Shown: positions 51,896 through 59,213 of the stretch, in pieces
Layout: every line of letters begins with the position of its first letter
Position numbering within the stretch: the first letter of the stretch is position 1
Assembly (NCBI GenBank): GCA_038231255.1
Contig: JBBRLR010000014.1
Span: forward strand, 5,626-69,625
Direction: 5' to 3'
DNA: 64,000 nt
Source of the DNA: JALYUS01 sp038231255
Lineage (GTDB): Bacteria > Chloroflexota > Chloroflexia > Thermomicrobiales > JALYUS01
Notes under the pieces: generated by a model
Told to the model about the DNA's origin: nothing
What the model saw: the letters and a program-made list of their open reading frames with translations, nothing else
Databases searched by the model: none
Made by a program: the position numbers and the translations under genes

Positions 51896-52263
51896 TCCAG
51901 CCCCCCGCGCTTACGCGCATACCAGTACCCGAAAAGCAGAATGCCGAGAAAGACGAACATCTCCCCCAGGGCATAGGTACCGAGGTTTCGGTACGTCACC
52001 GCCCACGGATAGACGAAGACGGCCTCGACATCGAAAACGAGGAACAGCAGTGCGACACGGTAGTAGCGCACCGGCAGTCGCTGCCGTCCTGGCGCCGAAA
52101 CCGGCTCCGCGACGCCGCTCTCATAGGGAAGGCTCGTCCCACGGCGCTGTGGCCCGAGTAGCGTCGAGATCGTGAGGACGGCGATGGCGAAAAGGAACGC
52201 GATCCCCGCAAGGATAAGCAACCCGAGATAACTTGCTGGCACTGGTTTCTCCCGGCCTGGCAT
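51886..52263 (-). CDS. nuoA: NADH-quinone oxidoreductase subunit A
   Basis: 125 residues from ATG 52263 (GAGG upstream). Three helices; conserved YESGVAEP and RYYRVALLFLVFDVEAVFVYPW. First gene of nuoA-K. The gene order A-B-C-D-E-F-G-H-I-J-K is canonical, interrupted only by repeats and the GxxExxY gene. Confidence 0.95.
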   Translation of the reverse strand: MPGREKPVPASYLGLLILAGIAFLFAIAVLTISTLLGPQRRGTSLPYESGVAEPVSAPGRQRLPVRYYRVALLFLVFDVEAVFVYPWAVTYRNLGTYALGEMFVFLGILLFGYWYARKRGGLEWQ

Positions 52264-52306
52264 CGTGCCTCGAGCGGCGGCCAACGTCCGAACAATGCTG
52301 CCAACT

Positions 52307-52335
52307 ATGATACTGCACAACCGATTGTTTGAAAA
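52307..52335 (-). promoter_or_regulatory. Candidate nuo operon promoter
   Basis: On the minus strand TTTTCA (52335-52330), 17 bases, TATCAT (52312-52307), giving a leader of about 37 bases before nuoA. Pattern match only. Confidence 0.45.
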
Positions 52336-52477
52336 TGCACGAACTTCTGCCGCACGCGTTCGCCTGATGGTTATCACCGAACCATCCCTGAACCTCGCCG
52401 ACTCATATTCATCAATATGTGCAAGAACGCGGCTATTGCCACCCTTGCCGCAACGGACGGACTCCACTCATTGCTCG

Positions 52478-52942
52478 CTACGCCGGCTTGACCTGATCCA
52501 CGGGGACGGCGCGGTCGCGGGGCGGATCGTCCTCGTGTGGGCCGAAAACGACACCACATTGAAGGAGGATGTTCGCATACGGCGTTAGTTCCGCCGTTCG
52601 GACGGCGGCGCGGGCGCGGCGGGACTCCTGCTTCAGGGCGACATGCGTCATGGTCCTGAGCGCAACGCCCTCGGCATCGAGGAAGGCGCGCAGTTCGGCG
52701 TGAAATTTCGGCGCGAACTCCGCCTGCTCCTCAGCGACAATCGCCGCCTCGACGGCCAATTTGAGGAAAATCGCGCGCAGCGTCTGCATCATCGTTGGTA
52801 CCCCCGCGACGAGCGCCAGATCTATCCGCTCCAGCTCGGCAGGGATCGGTAGCCCGCCGTCCGCGACGAGCAGCAAATCCGTGTGCCCGAGCCGGGCAAT
52901 CGCGGCGGAAAGGGGGGCGTTCATCAGCGCTGTTCGTTTCAT
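52478..52942 (-). CDS. RbsD/FucU-type sugar mutarotase (D-ribose pyranase-like)
   Basis: 154 residues from ATG 52942 (AGGAGG upstream). RbsD family marks: ALMNAPLSAAIARLGHTD with the catalytic His, LLVADGGLPIP, and the C-terminal ELTPYANILLQCGVVF. Interconverts beta-pyranose and beta-furanose ribose. Divergent from a PfkB kinase and next to psuG, so it may serve ribose released from pseudouridine phosphate. Confidence 0.93.
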   Translation of the reverse strand: MKRTALMNAPLSAAIARLGHTDLLLVADGGLPIPAELERIDLALVAGVPTMMQTLRAIFLKLAVEAAIVAEEQAEFAPKFHAELRAFLDAEGVALRTMTHVALKQESRRARAAVRTAELTPYANILLQCGVVFGPHEDDPPRDRAVPVDQVKPA

Positions 52943-53067
52943 CCCGGTCCTCCTCAATAGTTGTCAGTCGGCGGTCGGCAAAGATGCGCACGCCGAGAGG
53001 GTTGGCAGTATATTCCTCATCCTAGCGTAGGCGCGTGTTGCTGGCGACTTCCGACTGGAGTTATCTC

Positions 53068-53955
53068 GTGCATCTGGCCACCATCGGTGATATTGCTGTG
53101 GACATCCGCGCGGCGGCGGGGGAGGCGTTGACGCGGGGCGCAGACGCGCGGGGCGGTATCCGCCTGCTACCCGGCGGCTCGGCGGCGAATGTCGCGGTCT
53201 GGGCGGCGCGACTCGGGGCGCGGGCGACATGTATTGGTGTGGTCGGCGCGGACCCGTGGGGCGCGTGGCTGCGCGACGATCTCCGGCGCGAGGGCGTATC
53301 GGTCGTCGGTCCACGGCGCGGGCGGACAGCGACGATCCTTGCCTTCCTCGATACTGATGGCGAGCGGACTTTCGTCACCGACCGCGCTGCCGCTCTCGCA
53401 CTCCGCCCTGCCGATCTGCCGGACGATCGCTGGGAAGACCTCGATTACCTCCATATCCCCGCGTACTCGCTCTTTGAAGGGGCGCTCGCGGCAACAGCAA
53501 CAATTGCGGCGCGGCGGGCACGGGAGCGGGGAGTGCCGGTCAGCATTGATTGCTCGTCTGCGAGCCTGCTGCGTACCTATGGCTCGGCACGATTCGCCGT
53601 CCTGCTTGCCACGCTCCGGCCCGACGTGCTCTTCACCAACCTGGACGAAGCGCGGGTCCTCTTCGCGGTTGCAACGGCGGATGAGGCAGTGGAGGTGATG
53701 CAGACGGTCGCGCAAATCGCTGTCGTCAAGCGCGGCGCAGCGGGTATCCTCGTCGCCTCCGATGCCGGACGCGTGGCCGCATCCGCACCTGTGCATGCGG
53801 TAGACTCGACGGGGGCGGGCGATGCTCTCGCCGCCGCCTTCCTCGTCGGTCTCATGCGCGATGGCGATGTGGAGCGCGCGGCATGGACGGCCGTCCGGCT
53901 CGCCGGTGCCGTCGTGCAGGGCGAAGGCGCCCGCCCTCCTGTCCGTGTGCGGTAA
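53068..53955 (+). CDS. PfkB-family kinase, probable pseudouridine or ribose kinase
   Basis: 295 residues from GTG 53068, eight bases after GGAG; ATG 53035 lies upstream without a ribosome site. PfkB signatures: LLPGGSAANVAVWAARLG near the N-terminus and the catalytic DSTGAGDALAAAF near the C-terminus with the base Asp. Neighbours RbsD-like and PsuG suggest pseudouridine kinase (PsuK) or ribokinase. The stop is followed within 15 bases by a GCAAAG repeat. Confidence 0.9.
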   Translation: MHLATIGDIAVDIRAAAGEALTRGADARGGIRLLPGGSAANVAVWAARLGARATCIGVVGADPWGAWLRDDLRREGVSVVGPRRGRTATILAFLDTDGERTFVTDRAAALALRPADLPDDRWEDLDYLHIPAYSLFEGALAATATIAARRARERGVPVSIDCSSASLLRTYGSARFAVLLATLRPDVLFTNLDEARVLFAVATADEAVEVMQTVAQIAVVKRGAAGILVASDAGRVAASAPVHAVDSTGAGDALAAAFLVGLMRDGDVERAAWTAVRLAGAVVQGEGARPPVRVR

Positions 53956-53968
53956 ACTGGAGAAAATG

Positions 53969-54119
53969 AAACCGGGGAGAACCGCAAAGACGCAAAGACC
54001 GCAAAGGGCGCAAAGGGCGCAAAGAGGAAAAGGATTGTGGAGATGCATTTCCCCTTCTTTCCTTTGCGTTCTTCGCGGCGTTCTTCGCGTCCTCTGCGTC
54101 TTTGCGGTTCAATCGGTTT
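53969..54119. repeat. Inverted repeat, AACCGCAAAGACGCAAAG type
   Basis: Left arm 53969-54032 (GCAAAGACGCAAAGACCGC and further GCAAAG units) and right arm 54060-54119 (TTTGCGTTCTTCGCGG...GCGGTTCAATCGGTTT). Fills the kinase-psuG gap. Confidence 0.92.
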
Positions 54120-54140
54120 GTCATCATTAGGGAGAGATAC

Positions 54141-55055
54141 ATGAAGATAGAGGATTTGCTGGACGTGCGGGCGGATGTGCAGGCGGCCGTGGCAGCGGGA
54201 GAGCCGGTCGTCGCGCTCGAATCAACGATTATTTCGCACGGCTTTCCGTACCCGGAGAACCTGCGGCTGGCGCAAGACGTGGAAGAAACCGTGCGCGCGG
54301 CGGGAGCTGTGCCCGCGACCGTCGGGCTGGTGGAGGGGCGGATCGTCGTCGGGCTGGATGCGGCGCAGATCGAACGGTTCGCGCGGGATCGGGCGGCGGT
54401 GAAGGTCAGCCGCCGCAATCTCGCGGCGACGCTCGCCAGTGGCCGTCTCGGCGCGACGACTGTGGCGGGGACGATGCTCTGCGCCCGGCACGCGGGCATC
54501 CACGTCTTCGCGACGGGCGGGATCGGCGGCGTCCATCGCGGCGCGGCGGCGACGATGGACATCTCGGCGGACCTGACCGAACTGGCGCGTACGCCCGTCT
54601 GCGTCGTCTGCGCCGGGGCGAAGAGCATCCTCGATCTGCCACTGACGCTCGAATACCTCGAAACGCAGGGCGTGCCGGTGATCGGCTATGGTACCGACCG
54701 CTTCCCCGCCTTCTACACGCCGGACAGCGGTCTCGATGTGCCGGTGCGGGTGGAGACGGCGGACGAGGCGGCGGCGGTGGCGGCGCGCCATTGGGCGCTC
54801 GGCGGCGGCGGACTCGTCGTCACCGTGCCGATCCCGGCGGCGGACGCGCTCGACGACGCGTATATCGAGGGGATCACCGAACAATCAGTCACGGAAGCGA
54901 CACGGCGCGGCATCACCGGTTCGGCATGGACGCCCTTTGTTCTCGATCAAGTGCGCGAGCGGACGGGCGGCCGCAGCGTCGCCGCGAACGTCGCCCTCGT
55001 CCTCAACAACGCCCGCGTCGCCGCCGCCATCGCGCGGGCGCTACGGTTCGGGTAG
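54141..55055 (+). CDS. psuG: Pseudouridine-5'-phosphate glycosidase
   Basis: 304 residues from ATG 54141 (GGGAGAG upstream), full length for PsuG. Motifs: VVALESTIISHGFPYPEN with the catalytic Glu, KVSRRNLA, TTVAGTMLCARHAGI, FATGGIGGVHRG, VCAGAKSILDLPLTLEYLET with the Schiff-base Lys, GYGTDRFPAFY. Reversibly splits pseudouridine 5'-phosphate into uracil and ribose 5-phosphate. Confidence 0.96.
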   Translation: MKIEDLLDVRADVQAAVAAGEPVVALESTIISHGFPYPENLRLAQDVEETVRAAGAVPATVGLVEGRIVVGLDAAQIERFARDRAAVKVSRRNLAATLASGRLGATTVAGTMLCARHAGIHVFATGGIGGVHRGAAATMDISADLTELARTPVCVVCAGAKSILDLPLTLEYLETQGVPVIGYGTDRFPAFYTPDSGLDVPVRVETADEAAAVAARHWALGGGGLVVTVPIPAADALDDAYIEGITEQSVTEATRRGITGSAWTPFVLDQVRERTGGRSVAANVALVLNNARVAAAIARALRFG

Positions 55056-55136
55056 TTCGACTCCGATTATTCCGCGTGTATTCGGTGGAGAAGTAGGGTA
55101 CACACGTCCCGCTCGCGAGCCGATCTCGCATTGCTT

Positions 55137-55157
55137 TGTCCGCCAAATAGATGGACA
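55137..55157. promoter_or_regulatory. Possible operator, TGTCC-N11-GGACA
   Basis: A 5-base inverted repeat with 11-base spacer, about 33 bases upstream of the TacA-type antitoxin start. Such antitoxins autoregulate; the assignment is by position only. Confidence 0.3.
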
Positions 55158-55189
55158 TTGTGTTGAGCGGTTTTATCGAGAGTATGGGG

Positions 55190-55501
55190 ATGAGCATGAG
55201 CACCGAGGCAAATGAACGCACGAAGACGCCGCGATTTAACATCCGCATGCCGGAGCATGTGCGGGTGCTGATAGATCAGGCAGCGGCGCTCGAAGGGCGG
55301 AGTACGAGCGATTTCGTGCTCACCAGCGCGGTCGAGAAGGCGCGCGAAACCATCGAGTCGCATCAGCGCATCGTGCTCTCGCAGCGCGACAGCATGATCT
55401 TCCTCGAAGCGATGTTGAACCCTCCGGAGCCGACTGATGAACTGCGTGCGGCGGTCGCCGATTACCTCGCATTCACTGGCGAGCAAGTGCATGAGAAATG
55501 A
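55190..55501 (+). CDS. TacA-type antitoxin (DUF1778)
   Basis: 103 residues from ATG 55190 (55196 is possible). Ribbon-helix-helix RFNIRMPEHVRVLIDQAAALEGRS followed by TSDFVLTSAVEKARETIE, and a C-terminal toxin-binding segment with DSMIFLEAMLNPPEP, the classical DUF1778 layout. The toxin gene starts 11 bases before its stop. Intact, while the toxin carries a nonsense codon. Confidence 0.92.
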   Translation: MSMSTEANERTKTPRFNIRMPEHVRVLIDQAAALEGRSTSDFVLTSAVEKARETIESHQRIVLSQRDSMIFLEAMLNPPEPTDELRAAVADYLAFTGEQVHEK

Positions 55502-56012
55502 ACGGTACGCCTTCGAGCCGCTCGGCGAACAGCACAACCGAGCGGCTTTTCGTTGTGCGGATCACCAGATTACCAACTACTTTCGCCGCCATGCGCTCGC
55601 GAATATCGAAAGCCGGATTGCGAATGCATGGGTGTACGTGGATCGTGAAACCGATCTCATCGTCGGCTTCTACACGTTCTCCACTGCTTCTGTCGAGTTC
55701 GACTCGGTGCCGGAGAAGTTTACCGCCGATTTGCCGCGCTAGCCGATTCCTGTTGTTCGTCTCGAGCGAATGGGGGTAAATCGGCGTTACGAACGGCAGG
55801 GATTCGGCAGCCTCCTTGTCATTAACGCACTTATGCGTGTGTATCGTCAGGACGTGATGGCCGTTTATGCAATGATCGTGGACCCGAAAGAAGGAGTACG
55901 GGACTTCTCTACGACGAAGTTCGGCTTTGTTCCTCTTGTAGACAATCCCGATCGCTTTTTTCTCCGCCTCGAAACGTTCGTCAAAGGACTTCCTGCTTTA
56001 TCATCACCGTAG
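55491..56012 (+). pseudogene. TacT-type GNAT acetyltransferase toxin interrupted by an amber codon
   Basis: One continuous frame from ATG 55491 to TGA/TAG at 56012, broken only by TAG at 55740-55742. Upstream part: FEPLGEQHNRAAFRCADHQI and VGFYTFSTASVEFD. Downstream part: PIPVVRLERMGVNRRYERQGFGSLL with the acetyl-CoA loop RQGFGS. Homologues read LPxYPxPxxRLxRL here, so the TAG replaces the Tyr codon. The catalytic FYxxFGF region is FSTTKFGF, lacking the usual Tyr. TacT toxins acetylate aminoacyl-tRNA. Inactive unless the amber is suppressed. Confidence 0.85.
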
Positions 56013-56171
56013 CCCTCATACCGCGCTGTATGATCGTAAGGAATAGGTAGAATGACGGTGCGACGAGGGAGCGCAGTGTAACAAGACGGAAATCGAAAGC
56101 GCCTGACGCTATCAGAGAGTTTTGGAAACCTACAATGAGATGTGATCGCGTGAATACGGGAGGGGGAACGG

Positions 56172-56384
56172 ATGGCGGAGCAGCAGGGTGACAAGAATCC
56201 GGTGACGGAGCAGTTGATGGCCGTGGTGGAGGCGGAGTTCGGGGAGCGATTGGACGAGGCGGGGCGGGCGAAGATTCGCACCGGGATCGAGCGGAACCGG
56301 ACGAATGCCGAGACGCTGGCGGCGTACGGGTTGGTCAATGGCGACGAACCGGGCACGGTCTTCCGCGCCTATCGGGGGGAATGA
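56172..56384 (+). CDS. Small GatC/AtzG-like partner of the amidase
   Basis: 70 residues with GGGGGAACGG before ATG 56172. Two helices (VTEQLMAVVEAEFGERLDE and AKIRTGIERNRTNAETLAAY) then a conserved-looking NGDEPGTVFRAYRGE end. Encoded three bases before the amidase. Size, helical build and coupling recall AtzG, the small partner of the amidase AtzE, and GatC. An Asp/Glu-x-Pro-x-x-x-F-x-AYR tail is typical of such partners. Homology itself not proven. Confidence 0.65.
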   Translation: MAEQQGDKNPVTEQLMAVVEAEFGERLDEAGRAKIRTGIERNRTNAETLAAYGLVNGDEPGTVFRAYRGE

Positions 56385-56387
56385 GCG

Positions 56388-57797
56388 ATGGCCGATGACC
56401 GCTTCGCATTTCTGAGCATCCGCGATCTGGGCCGGATGCTGCGCGCCGGGGAAACGACGCCGACCGAACTCGCCGAATACTTCCTCGACCGCCTCGACAC
56501 CGTCGGGCGGCGCCTTAATGCCCTCGTCACGCTGACAAAGGAGCGGGCGATGGACGAGGCGCGCATGGCGGAGCGCGAGTTGAAAGCGGGCCACGATCGC
56601 GGACCGCTGCACGGTATCCCCTACGGCGCGAAGGACCTGCTCGCCACGGCGGGCGGCATCCCAACGACCTGGGGCGCGACGCCCTTCAAGGATCAGCAGT
56701 TCGACCGCGACGGCGCGGTGATCGAGCGACTACGGGCGGCGGGGGCGGTGCTCGTCGCGAAACTGAGCATGGTCGAGTTGGCGGGCGGCATGGGATACGA
56801 CCAGCCGAACGCGAGCATCACCGGGCCGGGCCTCAACCCGTGGAATCCCGAGGCGTGGAGCGGCGGGTCGTCCAGCGGCTCCGGGTCGGCGGTCGGGGCG
56901 GGCGCGGCGCCCTTCGCCATCGGCACCGAGACGTGGGGTTCGATCACGACGCCCTCCTCGTATTGCGGCGTCTCCGGCCTGCGGCCCACCTACGGGCGCG
57001 TCAGCAGGCGGGGCGCGATGGCGCTCTGCTGGACGCTCGACAAACTCGGCCCGATGTGCCGCACCGCCGACGATTGCGGCCTCGTCCTGCATGCCATCGC
57101 CGGCCACGACCCGGAGGACGACACGAGCCTGACGCTCGATTACCGCTACGAGCCGGGGCGGATGCGGGATGCCGGCTTCCGGCTCGGCGTGCTGCAGGTC
57201 GCGGAAGGGGAGACGCAGCCGGAAGTCGGCGCGAACTACCGCGCGGCGCTCGACGTGCTGCGCGAGATCGCGACCATCGAGGAGGTGACGCTGCCCGATT
57301 TCCCGTACGGGCCGGTGACCGAGACGATCCTGCGCGCGGAGGCGGCGAGCGCCTTCGACGATTTCATGGCGAGCGGCAAACTTTCCCAACTGGCGGCGAC
57401 GGAGACGTACGTCGCGCCGCTCGCCTACCGCTACGTCGCCGCGAAGGACTATATCAGCGCCCTGCGCATCCGCCGCCAGATCGTGCGGGAGGTGGACGCG
57501 CTCTTCGCCCGATACGACGCCGTCGTCTGCCCGACGACAAACGCCGTCGCCAGCCCGATCACGACCAAGTTCAGCGAATATTTCACGACCCCGGCGGGTC
57601 GCCGCCCGGTAATCGGCGCATTGGGCAATGTCGCGGGCCTGCCGGCAATCAGCGTGCCGAGCGGCTTCGGCGAGCGCGGCTTGCCGACCGCCATCCAGTT
57701 CGTCGGTCGTGCGGGCACGGAGAACGCGATTCTCGCGGTTGCGCGCGCCTACCAGGCACGGACGGACTGGCATAGGGAGCGTCCGGAAAGAACCTAA
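56388..57797 (+). CDS. Amidase-signature enzyme
   Basis: 469 residues. Ser-Ser-Lys triad: Lys in PYGAKDLLATAGG, cis-Ser in GSITTPSSYCG, and the Gly/Ser-rich signature GGSSSGSGSAVGAGAAPFAI. Hydrolyses an amide, possibly together with the small protein encoded just upstream. The last two residues and stop (RT-stop) come from the repeat sequence AGAACCTAA, as in nuoE. Substrate unknown. Confidence 0.93.
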   Translation: MADDRFAFLSIRDLGRMLRAGETTPTELAEYFLDRLDTVGRRLNALVTLTKERAMDEARMAERELKAGHDRGPLHGIPYGAKDLLATAGGIPTTWGATPFKDQQFDRDGAVIERLRAAGAVLVAKLSMVELAGGMGYDQPNASITGPGLNPWNPEAWSGGSSSGSGSAVGAGAAPFAIGTETWGSITTPSSYCGVSGLRPTYGRVSRRGAMALCWTLDKLGPMCRTADDCGLVLHAIAGHDPEDDTSLTLDYRYEPGRMRDAGFRLGVLQVAEGETQPEVGANYRAALDVLREIATIEEVTLPDFPYGPVTETILRAEAASAFDDFMASGKLSQLAATETYVAPLAYRYVAAKDYISALRIRRQIVREVDALFARYDAVVCPTTNAVASPITTKFSEYFTTPAGRRPVIGALGNVAGLPAISVPSGFGERGLPTAIQFVGRAGTENAILAVARAYQARTDWHRERPERT

Positions 57798-57948
57798 CCC
57801 CCCGGCCCCCTTCCCGACACGGGAAGGGGGAGGGTAGGGGCGCACAGCGTGCGCCCTCCACCAGAAGGTGGGGTATTTGATCGAACGCACGAACATTCAA
57901 ACTGAATCACCCCCTTCCCGTTTTGGGAGGGGGCCAGGGGGTAGGTTC
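57790..57948. repeat. Compound inverted repeat, GAACCTAACCCCCCGGCCCCC type
   Basis: Outer arms 57790-57812 and about 57925-57948 (GGGGGCCAGGGGGTAGGTTC). Inside are hairpins CCTTCCCGACACGGGAAGG and GGGCGCACAGCGTGCGCCC. The amidase stop is inside the left arm and the next gene starts three bases after the right arm. Confidence 0.9.
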
Positions 57949-57950
57949 CC

Positions 57951-59213
57951 ATGCGCATCACCGAAATCGAACGGATCATGGTGGACGTGCCTTTTGTGCC
58001 GCGCGTACGGCCGTGGAACGCACTGCTCGTCGGGCAGTGGCGGGTGTCGGAAATCACGCGCGTCGTGACAGACGCGGGGTTCGTCGGCTACGGGGAGACG
58101 CTGCCACACTATACATGGGGGCGCGTGACGGATGAGGCGGTCGAGCGGGTGCGGGGCAAAAACCCGTCGGATTTCCTCGGTGACGACTCGCTCGGCGCGG
58201 GGTTGCAGATAGCGATCTACGATGTCGTCGGCAAGGCACTCGGCGTGCCCGCGTACCGGCTCTTCAACCTGCCGAAGGTGCGGGAGTGGTGCCCGATTGC
58301 CTGGTGGAACACGAAGATGGGGCCGGAAGACCTCGCGGAAGAGGCAAAAGACGCGGTCGCGGCGGGCTACACCGCGCACAAGTTCAAGGTGCGTCCATGG
58401 ATTGACATCTACGCGCAGATCGAGGCGGTCAGCGCCGTGACGCCGCCGCATTACCGGATTGATGTGGACTGGAACGAGATGCTGCTGAACGCCAGTAATG
58501 CCGTGCCGGTGCTCACCGAATTAGACAGATACGAACGCATCGCCATCTACGAATCGCCCTTGCCGCATCTTGATCTGGAGGGGTACCGGCACCTGCGCGG
58601 CAAGATTACGCACCCGCTGGCCGTCCACTTCCCGAACGGCTATGGTGGGCCGTCCTTCGCACGGGTCGCACAGGCGGAATCGTGCGACGGGTTTGTGGTC
58701 GGCGGCGGGGTCAGCGGCGTGCTGCGGGCCGGGTTGCTCGCGGGCGCGTTCAACAAGCCGTTCTGGCTACAACTCGTCGGCACCGGCCTGACGACCGCCC
58801 TCGCGGCGCACCTCGGCGCGGTGCTGCCCGGCGCGCAGTGGCCGGCGATTACCTGCCTGAATAACTATAGCGACGACCTGCTCGCCGAACCGCTGACAAT
58901 CAGCGGCGGCCATCTCCGCGTGCCCGAAGCGCCCGGCCTCGGCGTCGAGATTGACGAGGACGCCCTTGCCCGTTTCCGCATGGAACCGCCCTATGAGATT
59001 CCCTATCCGCGCCAGTTGCTTTCCGTCGTTTGGCCGGGCGGGCGTGTTATGCACTACGCGACGATGCAGCACTGCTGGGACGACTTCCTCGCCGGCAACC
59101 AGCCTGTCCAGGAGCGCGGTGTGAAAATGGAAACGACGCCCGACGACGGCTCCCGCGATTGGGCCGACCTGTATGCGCGGGCATCGCAGTCGCCGGTGCG
59201 GGATCAGCGGTAG
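57951..59213 (+). CDS. Enolase-superfamily (mandelate racemase/MLE-like) protein
   Basis: 420 residues. N-terminal capping domain with VGYGETLPHY and LQIAIYDVVGKALGVPAYRL; barrel with the KxK pair in AHKFKVRPW, DVDWNE (first metal ligand), AIYESPLP (second Glu) and VVGGGVSGVLRAG. The third ligand and C-terminal base are not obvious (QLVGTGLTTAL), so activity may differ from mandelate racemase. The only ribosome-site candidate, GGGGGTAGG, is part of the repeat directly before ATG 57951. Overlaps the convergent GMC gene by 10 bases. Confidence 0.87.
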   Translation: MRITEIERIMVDVPFVPRVRPWNALLVGQWRVSEITRVVTDAGFVGYGETLPHYTWGRVTDEAVERVRGKNPSDFLGDDSLGAGLQIAIYDVVGKALGVPAYRLFNLPKVREWCPIAWWNTKMGPEDLAEEAKDAVAAGYTAHKFKVRPWIDIYAQIEAVSAVTPPHYRIDVDWNEMLLNASNAVPVLTELDRYERIAIYESPLPHLDLEGYRHLRGKITHPLAVHFPNGYGGPSFARVAQAESCDGFVVGGGVSGVLRAGLLAGAFNKPFWLQLVGTGLTTALAAHLGAVLPGAQWPAITCLNNYSDDLLAEPLTISGGHLRVPEAPGLGVEIDEDALARFRMEPPYEIPYPRQLLSVVWPGGRVMHYATMQHCWDDFLAGNQPVQERGVKMETTPDDGSRDWADLYARASQSPVRDQR

